Assembly: GCA_950106755.1 (NCBI GenBank)
Contig: OX467082.1
Coordinates: forward strand, 35,464,001 to 35,528,000
Direction of reading: 5' to 3'
From: Climacium dendroides
Taxonomy: Eukaryota > Streptophyta > Bryopsida > Hypnales > Climaciaceae
Length of the DNA: 64,000 nt
The position numbers and the translations under genes were made by a program. Below, piece after piece: positions 10,453-21,809 of this stretch. Positions within the stretch are counted from its first letter, which is position 1, and every line of letters begins with the position of its first letter. Below the pieces are notes generated by a model that searched no databases, had not been told where the DNA came from, and was given only the letters and a program-made list of their open reading frames with translations.

Positions 10453-13400
10453 ATGTTTCCTGGTATGTCTTTACACAGGTTCTTCGCAAGGCTGCCAAAC
10501 ATAGGTTCCTCTTTGTCGTCGGGAGTGTTCGGAGATGGTTCCAGCTCAAATCCTGGGACGTCTACATCTGCGTCAGTGGTGCCCTGTAGCATTCAGTTCA
10601 GTGCCCAAAGTGGAGGAAACTCCGTGTGCAATGTGCCTCGCAAGCAAAAGACCAATGCACGGGAGAAGCGAAGACGGTCAAACCCTACGGTCATTCTTGT
10701 GGAGCTTGGAGATAGCGTGGTTCCTGTGAAGAATTCGAATTTTGATGACGTTGTGGAAGTGATCTCCCTATCGTTAGGGGCATCCACGGCAAGTGCAGAA
10801 AATGGGACGCCTACTACATCGACGAAGGACAAGGGGAAGGGGGTCTTGCCGGACTGTGATGATTTCGATGACGAAGAGGATGAGGACTGCATTGTTCGTG
10901 AGCCTGTAAAGAAGAAAAACAAGAAATCGTATGAAGCCAGTCGAAAATTCCAGGACACTTGGGCTGCTAGGCTCCCTTGGGCAGAATTACATAGAGGAGG
11001 TGATGGACTCTATGAGTCCGTGAAGTGCTTGGTATGCTCGACTGTGGAGGGCAAAGATAAAATTCTTGGTCCTAAGTGGGACACCTTGAAGAAGCATGGA
11101 GGGAAGCGGAAGGCCACCTGTGATATGACAAACGGGATCAAAAAGGATCAATGGTACATTGCGAAAAATTGCAAGCATTTACGCAATGAACGCATCTACG
11201 CTGGGAGAAGCCAAACCACAGTACTGGACCAAGTTACCGTGCTTAAGGGGGAACGGGCAAGGAAGCAGATCCAATTTGCTACGATATTACACTTGTTACA
11301 TGAAGGCCGCCCTATGTTGGAGTACACCGCCCTACATCCACTGCTGAGCTTTCTTGGTGTACCGAAACTACCAAAGAAACATTGGTCAGATGGCGCGGGT
11401 TGGGAATTGGCTGAGTGCTTGTACAAGCAGGTGCAAGCTAAGACTAAAGCAACAATGAAGTCAGCAAGATTTTTCTCCATTACATGTGATGAAGTGTCCA
11501 CCCTAGATACTCAAAGCTGGATCTCTATACATGGGTACGTATGCCAGGATTGGCAACGGAAGCCGATGCTATTATCTCTGGAGCGGGTTGTCAACGGAGG
11601 TGGATCGGAGAGCATGACTAAGGTCATCGTCAATGCCGTGAAAGAATACGGTGGCATCGATGCTTCACAACTCGGAACATGTTTGGCCTCATTTGGTGCT
11701 CGTAAGTGTGTCATTTTTTGGGAGGTGCTATGCATGCTTTCATTCTCATATTTTGTTGTAGTTTTATTCTCTTTGTGTTCATGCATGGTTCACAAATCAC
11801 AACTCATTCTCCTAGGACATCTTTCATGTGTATGCAGATGGAATCAATACATTTCAAGGAAAGAGGACAGGAGTCGTGCAACAACTCAAGTCACATTGGG
11901 CTCCTCGAGTGATAGGCGTGCATTGCATGGTAAGTCTTCCTCTTGCATGCCAAACTGTGATTTTAGGTCATGTTCATTGCGGTGAGTTTGAGTGCGGTGA
12001 ATTTCAATGCATATTTAGTGAAAGTGTGACACCTTTAATTTGCAGGCCCATCGGACCAACCTCGCTGTTGAATCATTGAGCGCTATCCCTATAGTGTCAC
12101 GGATTGAAGGCGTGCTCTAGTCCCTACATGCATTCTTTGCACACTCACCAAAACGTCATTTGGAGTTCCAAAAATTGGCAGAGGTCATGCATTCAAAAGG
12201 ACTGAAGATTTTGAAGAACATTAAAACGTGTTGGATTAGCATGTTATCACCATCTGTTAGGGTGATGAACGAGTACAGAGTTCTTTTGGTGAAGATGACA
12301 ATCGACTCCATGCCCCCTAAACCTGACGCAAATGGTAAGGTAGGTAAGAAGGACAAGCTCCTTATGAAGCTTGCCAACCGTAACTTGTCCTTCTTGCAAG
12401 ATTTCCAAGTTCTTCTGACGTTGTCGGCACTCCTTCCTCTGCTTCGATCAGTCCACAGCTTGATCAAATTCGCCCAAAGTAGGGAAGTCTTCATCTGCGA
12501 CTATGTCGCAGTGATTCAAATTTGCATCTCGGAGCTCCAGGCATTTTATTGTCATGAATCTTCTGCATTTACACAAGATGCATTCTGGGACTTCAAGGCT
12601 CTAGTTCAAGTTCGGCATGATGCCATTCCCATGGCTTGGGTCCCTAGTGCATTGGACCTAAATGAAGATGGCCAAGAATTTTTACAGTTCACTCTAGGAG
12701 GCAGCAACGTTGAAGCTCGGTATTCTGAGCCGAGGTCTGAAATCTCAACCCCAATCAATCGGGAGCTACATGGACGCATCTGTAACTTAACTAAGGCATC
12801 GTGTAAAGGTAAGGTACTGAGTTTACATATTGTATTTAGGATGAAGGAATACTTCTGTTTAGGTGTGAGTTCTTCACATTTACGGCACTGTGGATGTAAC
12901 TGTGTCGTTTTGCTATGACAGATGCAGCAGAGGGTTTGATCAATCAACTAACTACACGATTTCCCTCATCAAGCCTCATGGACGCTTTTGGAATTGTATA
13001 TCCTCAATACTAGAGGATACCAGAGGCGGATCAAAACTTTGAACGGCATATTGCAATAATCAAGGAGCACTATTGTTATCCGAAAGAGTTTTTGAAGAGG
13101 AAGTCGAAGAAGACTGAGGATGTAGAATTTCAGGAGGAGGTTCATGGCATGAAGACAGTTGAACCTATCCTATGTGCTGCAAAGTTAGAAGAGCAGGCAA
13201 TGATGTTTCAGATCACTATGAAGTCCAACTGTGAAGGCGCCATGACGGGAGATCTACCTTTAAACCCGCTTACTCGTTTGTGGCGTCGCCTGGAAGCGTC
13301 TGGCCTACTGCGACATAAGCTCTCCGAGTACTTGAAGATTGTTGAACTTGCTGTAGTTGTAGTTCTGGGGAGTGTAGAAGATGAACGTACCTTCAGCACA

Positions 13401-13553
13401 CTCTCATTCATGAAGAACAAATTGAGGAACCGGTTAAATGTGCATTTGCCCTTGGCGGTCGCTATGCACGCGCAAGAGTTCTACACACTGACAGACTTCC
13501 CTTACAATGCTGCCTACGACGACTGGAAGAAGAAAGTTCGGAAGGAGGATTGA
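10453..13553 (+). pseudogene. hAT transposase with BED-type zinc finger and C-terminal dimerisation domain; two in-frame TAG codons
   Basis: Four exons: 10453-11701, 11838-11929, 12046-12808, 12922-13553; phases agree at every junction. Exon 1 gives a Ser/Lys-rich start, an acidic stretch (DDFDDEEDED), then a BED-like finger with CLVC and KWDTLKKH, and the beginning of the catalytic domain (ITCDEVSTLDTQSW). Exon 2 gives GINTFQGKRTGV and ends IGVHCM, continued on exon 3 by AHRTNLAVESL, as in plant ZNF862-like hAT proteins. Exon 4 ends with the hAT dimerisation domain (ELAVVVVLGSVEDERTFSTL, then NRLNVHL). TAG codons interrupt exon 3 at 12118-12120 (family context suggests Gln) and exon 4 at 13011-13013 (suggests Trp in YPQYW). 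There are no frameshifts. The aspartate usual before GIN is His across the first junction. The start ATG is the first in the open frame and is uncertain. Confidence 0.85.
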
Positions 13554-13760
13554 AAATTACTAATATATGTTCTTGTGTGTGCAACAAGTCGGAGGGAAGC
13601 AACTGCCATACTCTAACGTGTGCTTGTATATGTGCAAGAGTCGATGATGAAACGAGGGTTGTGGGGTTAGCGTCTGCAAACCTCACAACTCTGAAACCAA
13701 ATTCCCCTCCCTTCCCAACAGTTAGAATGTATTTTGTTGAACTACAGTTGTAGCTTGTTT

Positions 13761-13900
13761 GCTTATATTGTGACTTACCATTTGCATGCTTTGTTGCTTA
13801 TTTTGTGCTTTATTGCTGAAGTCGTTGCTTGCTTATATTGTGACTTACCATTTGCATGCTTTGTTGCTTATTTTGAGCTTTATTGCTTAAGTCGTTGCTT
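13761..13900 (+). repeat. 70-bp direct duplication inside the hAT 3' region
   Basis: Two copies of a 70-base unit beginning GCTTATATTGTGACTTACC, at 13761 and 13831, with a few base differences. It lies between the transposase stop and the right terminus of the element. Confidence 0.75.
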
Positions 13901-14495
13901 GTTGTATTTGAGCTTATTGCTTCTCTGTGTAGTTGACAATAATGCATTTTTTGTACTTACTATGTTTAATTCTAGATGTGGTTTAGCTTAATATTATAGT
14001 GCTTAATAGTTTATATATATATGTGCTTTCTAAATGGCTGGTTGAAATATGTTGTGTTTGTATTTACTATGTTGTGCATACTTTGTTCTGGATTTCGACT
14101 TAGAATTTGTGTTTAGTAATTCGGTGTCATCATAACCGATTGTTGGGAAGGGAGATGGACGAGGCTCTGAGACAACGTTGAACCCTACAGGCCTACACTA
14201 TTGCTACAATGCTATTGTAGGCTCCAGAAGCTTCAGATTTTAGTTTATAGCCTGTCTAGCATCTTTTCCTGCACCTACGTAGCCAGTGATTTGTATAAAG
14301 TTTGCTTACAAACTATTTGTATCGCCAGTTCTTGGCAAAAAAAAATAAAGGAGGATGCCAAAATTTTACGTTTTATATTCCCCTACAGCCACTCTACTTC
14401 ACTTCCAAAGATCCTAAAAAAAGCCAAAGTTTACATGATGCGTTTCTACTTTTTGCCACCCCAGCTCCATTCCTAAAAACATAGGATTTACACTG

Positions 14496-14503
14496 CTACA
14501 TAG
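14496..14503 (+). repeat. Right 8-bp target-site duplication of the hAT element
   Basis: CTACATAG, identical to 9545-9552, immediately after the terminal CACTG. Confidence 0.85.
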
Positions 14504-14628
14504 AGAGAGATGCAAAATGTCCGCCTCAACGTTTGAAGGTTAAAGCATTCGACTAATGTACTTGCTCCCGAAGTGCATTGCCATCATCGTAAAGGATTGT
14601 AAAGATTGTGGGAATAGATGATAACTGT

Positions 14629-14804
14629 CCCCTTTTCTTGCAAAATTCCGAGGACAAATAGTTGCATTTCTGTCCTACATAGAGAGAGATGCAAAATGCC
14701 CGCCTCAACGTTTGAGGGTTACAACATTCAATTGATGTGCTTGCTCCCGAAGTACATTGCCATCATCGTAAAGGATTGTAAAGATTGTGGTAATAGATGA
14801 TAAC
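14629..14804 (+). repeat. Uninterrupted tandem copy of the hAT target sequence (related empty site)
   Basis: Reads CCCCTTTTCTTGCAAAATTC through GTCCTACATAGAGAGAGATG and CGCCTCAACGTTTGAGGG to GATAACC with no gap. The sequence before the transposon (9499-9552) joined to the sequence after it (14504-14628) gives the same ~178-bp unit with a few substitutions. The two copies were tandem neighbours before the transposon entered the first one. Confidence 0.8.
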
Positions 14805-15485
14805 CGACGCTGACACAATTGGAAGAATGGCCGGGGAATTGGGTGGATGCTTGCTTATATCTCTTTTCACGGCTCTACCTTACACCTCTTTCAGTGTCGG
14901 TCCTCTACCATTAAAACGTTGAAACTTCAAAACTTTTGCGTCATGTATACAAATTCACAGAGCTTGGCGCATGCTTCGATGCGCAACCACCCTGCAGACC
15001 AACACTGTACTGTACTGTACCTATAAAATCATTTTAAGAAAAAACCTCTGACAGATCCGATCTCTTGCGATAACATGGATTGCGCAAATTGCCACAAGAG
15101 GACGTCTCTACGTCACTGCCAACTGCGAGTGGGTGCCTGGGTGGAATTTCCTTCAGTTATCTTATTAACTTACCACCTCACGGTGCTCATGTTCGTAACT
15201 CCGTCCGTAGCGCCGTGGGCTGCAACTGTTGTGGTCGGTTTCGAAGCTGTGGAGCGAGCCCGCGGCGATTGCGCCCGGCCGTGCGTGGGATGGGAGAGCT
15301 TCATGGCCCGCCACAGGACTCCAGGAAAGGCTGGGCTCCTCCGTCGCAAATGGTGCGATGCATTAATGGGAGAGCGAGCGCCCCTTCGCACTGGCTGACT
15401 GACAGACAGGGGAGGAATCGCAGACTGCCCCACCACGAACGAACGAACGTGAACTTATATTCTCTGGCATTTCGTTGGGCTTTGA
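14805..15485. other. GC-richer gene-free stretch
   Basis: Unusually GC-rich for the intergenic part, with overlapping open frames up to 146 codons on both strands. None shows a recognisable domain. The base composition, not coding, probably keeps the frames open. Confidence 0.4.
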
Positions 15486-15488
15486 TAA

Positions 15489-15853
15489 GAACATCGCCAC
15501 CCGTCCTCCCAAATGGATGAACTGTTAAGAGGCGCCTCCAAAACAACCCCACCCATCCTGTAAAACGGATGGCCTCGTAGGAGGAGCAAGCCGAAAATGC
15601 TCTGTAACTAGCAAAACGATCTCAATTTGCAGGCCACTTTGCGGTTGGCAAAACAAGAAGCGACAAGGTTGGCGGAGGTTCCAGGCTCCTATTCTTTCAC
15701 TCTAATTCGTTGATGTGAGTCATTAGGCTAGGGGATGGCCTCTTAAGAGGCCATGGGTGGGGCAAGCTTGGTAGCCTGGCTGCCAAACCCGACAAAGCCC
15801 CCACCTTTGCAGGTCAAGGTTGCCTGCATTTTGCAGAATGGGTGGCTTTGCTG
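15489..15853. mobile_element. Harbinger/Tourist-like MITE 1 (365 bp)
   Basis: Flanked by TAA at 15486-15488 and 15854-15856. The left end GAACATCGCCACCC and the right end GGGTGGCTTTGCTG form imperfect terminal inverted repeats. The interior has GGCCTCTTAAGAGGCC-type palindromic words shared with the neighbouring element. TAA/TTA duplication and ends of the GAGCATC type are typical of PIF/Harbinger-derived MITEs. No coding capacity. Confidence 0.55.
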
Positions 15854-15856
15854 TAA

Positions 15857-16201
15857 GAGTATCACCACCCGTCCTCCAAAATTAATGGCCTACGGATGGC
15901 CTCGTAAGAGGGGCCTCCAAATCCACCCCACCCGTCCTCCAAAATGGATGGCCTCTTAAGAGGTGCATCTTGGAAATGAACTTTGGCCTCCATATGAAGG
16001 TGGTTTGTGAGGCCTCAACTCGGCTTGCAAAACAAGAAAAGATAAGTTGCGCGTTGCTCTCCGCAAATTTGATTGGAACATCATATGGTCTCTTAAGAGG
16101 CCATGGGTGGGGCAGCCATTCCCACCTGGCCTCCATACCTGATTGAGTCTGTTTTTTCAGGCCAAATCAGCCTACAAAATGCCTCATGGGTGGTGATGCT
16201 C
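15857..16201. mobile_element. Harbinger/Tourist-like MITE 2 (345 bp)
   Basis: Left end GAGTATCACCACCC and right end GGGTGGTGATGCTC are inverted repeats with one mismatch. The flanks are TAA at 15854-15856 (shared with MITE 1) and TAA at 16202-16204. The interior repeats CGTCCTCCAAAA and GGCCTCGTAAGAGG motifs also found in MITE 1. Non-autonomous. Confidence 0.65.
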
Positions 16202-16204
16202 TAA

Positions 16205-19200
16205 ACGACAGGAGCGCGACTTGTTTGCGCTTAAAATGTGCGCAACAACTCTGCGTTTGCGCTCATCAAGACAATGGGGGCGGTCACGTTGCTGCAAAAA
16301 CGCACCGTAGGTAGTCACATTTTTTCTTCACCTTGAGTTCAATTCTACGAGAATTGAGGTGTGTTGCTCTATGTGTACATGTCCATGGCTTGCAGAGCTC
16401 TCATCCTTTATGGACTTTTGAAGTGCCATTCTTTTCTTCTAGAGGTGAAGAAATGGGTTGGAAAAAATTTTATTGGACAATTTTTCACTCTTATGAATGT
16501 CACTTTCACCATGCTTGAAACATGTCCGCTTAGTTACACCCTGAGTTCAAACCAACTTTTTGCGTCGTCTATGCACATTTATGACAACGAATTTAGTTAG
16601 TTCTTTGAAAAAAATCATGTTGCTCACATTCAAAAAGGGATGTCACACCTTCTTCTTGCACAATGGCTCTCCATTGGCTCTTCTTTCCTCTCACCAAGTT
16701 CACATTCTTCAAGGAAATTTGCTTTTTGGAGGTGTGACTACCCCTACTAGAATCAAAGTTCCTCCAAGGCCTATTTCTTTTCTTCACAAGTCTACAACAA
16801 ACATGGAGAATTGCCTTGAAAATGGCCTCTATTATTTAATATGAAATAGTAAAATGTGGACAAGAAATTCAATGGCACATTTCCTTTGGTAGATGTGATC
16901 ATGGAAAAGTAACCCTTAAAGCTATGGGAGCCCAATTCTTAAGGAAATATGGTGATTTTGTGTATTCAACATAGAAAGGAGTATATGCTTTGAAATATAC
17001 AAAAGTGACACAAGTTTGTAAATATTCATACTAAATGAAATCCAATGACACATATTTGAATCATCATTGTACCTCGTACATGTCTAAGAAGCTCCAAAAT
17101 GATCAGAATCTCATAATTCCATTTTCAAGCATCGTAATAGTTAGATGTTAAAATGAAATCCTAGTGAAAAATGTCAATTGTTGAATTATCAATCTGACCA
17201 ATGGGGTGTGTCTTGCGATATTTTTGTGCATAATTCATATCATAGAAGTCAAATATTGACATGTATGAATTATTGTGACGTTGGTCCCATTGAAAAATTA
17301 AAATGTAATGGTTTATGGCATGGCCCCAAAGTAAACCCAAAAGAGACTATGCATGCCTGTAATTATTTACTTAATCGGGAAAATGTAGAATACAAGACAT
17401 ATTGAATAAATAAAACTGCAATTGTGAAAGTTGAAAGTTAAAGCATCACAAATTCTCAATTTACTCTTATCTATGGATGCATAGATAGCAAGATTTACTT
17501 TATCTATGTGGAATTCAAAGTAGTTTTGTCATCTGTAAAAAATGGCAAAGATTTTTACCTACTTGTAGACTCAATTTGAACAATAGTTTCTTTAGGAATA
17601 AATCAAAGTTTCAAGAATCATAGTAGTCAATATTCTTAGTTTCAATGTACCTCCTTTACTTGCTCCCCAAACTACATTAATTAATGCTAGTTTAGAGCTC
17701 ATTGCATTGTTCCAAAAGCATATTATATTATTCAATTTCACATATAAAAAGAAATTTTAAAAGAAGGTTTCAAAGTTGGTTAATAAAAGAAATATATTCC
17801 AATATTGCATTTTAAAATTCTTCAAGTAGAACCAATACTTTGGTAAAAAAAAAGATTTATATTCATTTCAATTGAATTTACTCCCTAAAAGTTGATGACT
17901 ATGTTTTACCAAAAAATACTTCAACACTACCATTTTTAGTGTAAAAAGATGGAAAAATCTACTTTTGCATATTCAACTATAGGAAATTGTATTAGACCTG
18001 TATGAGAATGTGTAAAAAAAACTTCAGACACTTTTGATTTAATAGATTATAAAATATAAGTATTAAAAATAAAATAAAATAAAATAAAAATTCTACCTTG
18101 GTTACTTAGGTTTTCAAACTCTGAATCCCCTTAATTTTTGGCACTGCAAAGTTTTGAAGTTTAAATCTTTATGATGGAAAATTGAATTGAAAATCTAAAG
18201 AAAAAAGTTCCAAATTTTGCATTGTTGAAAAAATTGTAGATATGAGACTAAAAATAAAATAAAATCATTGATAGTTCTAAAATACAATTGAAATACATCA
18301 ATCATAATGGTTAAATTGTTGCATTAAGTAATCTACATCCTATAAATAGAATAGTTTTGAAAAATTATGGAAATTGAGTTCAAAAATAAATTTAATACTT
18401 TATTTATTTATTTTTAAATGCTCAAATTGCCTTCAAAATAATTCTTCCTTACTTTCACATCACTTATATAGAATGAATCAAAACTTTCTAAAATTACACA
18501 AACATATTCTATAAGAAAAAAAATTTAGAAAAAAATTGGTTTCAAGTATTTGTGTAGAGGGGTTGTTGCTTGTAGTTGAGTATTTTATATATAAGAGGGC
18601 ATAACTTTCTCTCACAAATACCAAATGAAATAAGATTATGTTCTTCCAAAGCTCATAGATTCTTTGACTCCCAATTTTTTTCAAAAATTATAGTAAAACT
18701 AGACATCATAAGACCTTGGCCAAAATCTTAAATAATCCATTTTGGACTTTGAACCTTTACAAGTTAATAACAAATACATACAACCAATAAGCAAACGTCT
18801 ACAAAAATGCTAATTAAAAAATTGTTGCCTACTTCAAATAAAACTATTCTATAAATAGTTTATTATTAATAAATAAATTGGAAAAACAATTGACATTTTT
18901 TTATGAAAATAGTGTTTTCTATTTGTAGATTGGTGACATTTTTATATTGTATAGTTGACAAACAGTATGTAATTTCCATACACTAAAGAACACATCATTT
19001 AAATATTGTATGCAAAGCATGTCATAGCATAATTTGGGAGGAGCCAACTTTAGAGTATGTTTCCATCATTAAAAAAGAAACGGGTGTTTTAAGTGAGTTT
19101 TTAAATTTGGTCCTAAATATTATATTATAAGTAATGATTTTTAAGGAGATTCTCAATAAACATTTATTAGGAGTACATGAATTTCTAGTAAAATCCCCTT

Positions 19201-19690
19201 TTCTCTTGTAGTGCATTGACTATTTAAACTCTTAAACTATAAAAGTCTAGTACTCTATACTAAGGTAGAGCTCCAACTAAGCCTCTAGAATCTTTTTTAG
19301 CTTGCAGCCCTTGCTTCTCTTAAATGTACGGCTATGGGGCTATAATACATGGCTAAATTATAAAAAGGACAAAGAAACGGGTCAATCATTTCAACTAGGA
19401 AAGATTAACCTTCTGCAAAATTCATTGATACAACTATCTCTTATGTTGATGGAGCTCTGATGCTAAGATTTGAACTTGGATTCTATCATACATCCCACTA
19501 AAAGAAACCATGATACTAAAATACATTATTTTTAAAATTTCCTTGAATGAATGCAGCAAAAATGGAAATTTGGATGTTTTTTGACAACATAACAGCTTTA
19601 GGTATATATAGATTAAATTGCTGTAAAGGAATCTTTATAGTGACCCAACACCCAAACCCTCAACGGAGATTTTAGGTCCCCAAAGTGTTT
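16205..19690. other. AT-rich gene-free stretch with a dispersed repeat
   Basis: About 16330-16760 holds a repeat recognisable by CATGGCTTGCAGAGCTC, CTTCTAGAGGTGAAGAA and GGATGTCACACCTTCTT. Related sequence lies reversed at about 31560-32000 and, in part, at 62360-62735. An AAATA microsatellite is at about 18060-18090. The remainder is AT-rich sequence with no coding signal. Confidence 0.45.
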
Positions 19691-21809
19691 CCTAATGGTG
19701 ATTGAGTTACAATATCCAATCATACACCAAAGAAAAATAAGTTATTTAAAAAAAATTAGAAAAAAGAATTTTGGGAGTTCCAAACCCCAAGCCACTCCAC
19801 TCCAAACCCTCTAAGGGGCTTCCTAGTATTGAGAGGGTTTTCTAAGGGTGATGGAGTCACAAAAATGAATTTGAATATTCTTTTGGAGGTAATTTAAAGT
19901 CCCAAACTTCAAAACACCAAAGGACTCTTGAGGAGAGGGATTTGCAACCCCAAAAACCCCTTCAAAACCCTTGAAAAGAATTATTGAAAAAAAAGAATTT
20001 TAAGAGCCCCCAAACCCCAAGGTCTTTAAAAAAAATTTGAGAGTCACAAAAAAGGACAAAAGAATAATTTTAAAACAAATTTCTTTAAAGTTTGTGAGAG
20101 TCTCAAACCCCAAATTCCTTAAGGGACTTCTTTGTATGGGAGGGGATTCTAAAAGCCATAGAGTCATGATAAATAATAATAATTTTAAAGAATTAAATTT
20201 ATTTTTCTTTCAAAACTCTTAACTCCAAATCCTTCAAGGGGACTTTCAAAGGTAACAAAATCAAGACAAAAAAAAAATTGAAAAAAATTCCAACCCCTAG
20301 ATCCTCTAAAGGGCCTCTCTATGCCAAGAGGGGGGGTTTGATTAGGTGGGGTTGATGGAATTACAACTGAGAAAAAATAAATGAACAAGGTGTTTAGAGA
20401 GCATTTAAAGTGTTTCAACCCTACTTGAGGCCAATTGACATATTCTCTTAAGTTCACTAGCTATAAAGACCCTAAGTTCTTAAACCATGGTCATAGGTCC
20501 AAAATCCAAACAACACACTCAGTACCATACAAGTTCGAAGCTCCATAGCTCACAAGCTCTAGGCTCACTATCCAAGGCTTACAAAATAATACTTCGGATC
20601 TCAAAAGTAGATTTTACATCCAAATTAATGAAATATCTATTGGAGGTGATTTTAAATATAGGTAATTGGTGCCACTTTTGACATCAATTACTCAATTTGA
20701 TTTTGGTGAAAACCTTTGATTTGATTAATTTGGGCCTTTTATCCTATGAAAATCTCTACGAAAGGTCACTCCCAAATAATCCACATTTTCTAATTTTTCT
20801 CTTCATTTCAACTCTCAAAAGGCCTACCAAATGATGATGACTACTTTGCCCACCAAATGTGAAAAACGTTGTAAAATTAATTACGCAATGGAAACATGAA
20901 AGCAAATGAAGAGAAAAGAATGAGAGCTACTAGTACTATAATAGAAGTTGGATATATCAAGAGTGGCTTGACCTATATCCAAACAAAATCATAGAACAAC
21001 AATAATATTTTGAAAAATTTAGTGAAATTATATAGAGCACAACAATTCAAATACTATATGAAAAGGTGATGGAAGTGATGGAGATATGAAACTACACCAA
21101 ATACGTACATTGTCAATTCAAATAACATGGCGTTACATTCCAATAAGGGTGGTGGAAGTGATGGATGTATCAAATTGCACCAAGTACGTCCACTACCAAT
21201 TTGAATAATGTGGTGTTACATTTAAGAAAGGATGGTGGAAGTGATGAACGTATCAAACTGCATCAAGTACGTTCACTGCCAATTTGAATAACGTGGTGTT
21301 ACATTCAAGAAAGGGTGGTGGAAGTGATGGACGTATCAAATTGCACCAAGTACGTCTACTGTCAATTTGAATAACGTGGTGTTACATTCAGGAAAGGGTG
21401 GTGGAAGTGATGGATGTATCAAACTACACCAAGTATGTCCACTGCCAATTTGTATAACATGGTGTTACATTCAAGAAAGGGTGTTGGAAGTGACAGACCT
21501 ATCAAACTACACCAAGTATGTCCACCACCAATTTGAATAACATGGCGTTACAATCCAACAAGGGTGGCGGAAGTGACAAACCTATCAAACTACACCAAGT
21601 ACATACACTACCAATTTGAATAACGTGGTGTTACATTCAAGAAAGGGTGGTGGAAATGATGGACATATGAAGCTCAAATATTGTGGGGTTACATTTGTGG
21701 TGTTGCACGAAGTACATTGCTAGTTCAAATGATGTGGTGTACAATTCAACTACACTAATAATGTGATATACCTTTCAAGCAAGGGTAATTTGAGTGTTGG
21801 ATGTATGAG
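19691..21809 (+). repeat. Left arm of a ~2.1-kb inverted repeat
   Basis: Near-identical to the reverse complement of 24651-26766; the stretches compared by eye differ only at scattered bases and two short indels. The outer part (to about 20460) is made of diverged repeats with words CAAACCCC, TAAGGG and GGAGTCA. The middle is unique AT-rich DNA. The inner part is an 83-bp minisatellite. Short open frames of 60-90 codons occur in mirror image in both arms but resemble no protein. Confidence 0.9.
21068..21665 (+). repeat. 83-bp minisatellite in the left arm
   Basis: Units start with GGTGGAAGTGATGGA-like sequence at 21151, 21234, 21317, 21400, 21483, 21566 and 21649, a regular spacing of 83 bases; the first, diverged unit begins near 21068. 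Each unit has CACCAAGTACGT and TTTGAATAACGTGGTGTTAC. Degenerate units continue to about 21945, beyond the inverted-repeat boundary. Confidence 0.9.

Larger units (their letters stand above)
9553..14495 (+). mobile_element. hAT-superfamily DNA transposon, full length (4943 bp)
   Basis: Begins CAGTGTTTTTTTAAG and ends GGATTTACACTG, so the terminal inverted repeats share CAGTGT. It is flanked by the 8-bp duplication CTACATAG. The interior carries a transposase gene on the plus strand (10453-13553). Shared subterminal words GTGGCGAAAAA (left) and GTGGCAAAAAG (right, reverse strand) may be transposase-binding sites. The right non-coding part (13554-14495) contains a 70-bp direct duplication. The preserved termini and duplication point to a fairly recent insertion, although the transposase is broken. 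No autonomous activity is expected from this copy, but its ends could be moved in trans. Confidence 0.85.

Noticed and set aside
15080..15552. Overlapping frames up to 146 codons
   Set aside because: GC-rich region with frames open on both strands and no family pattern or splice logic.
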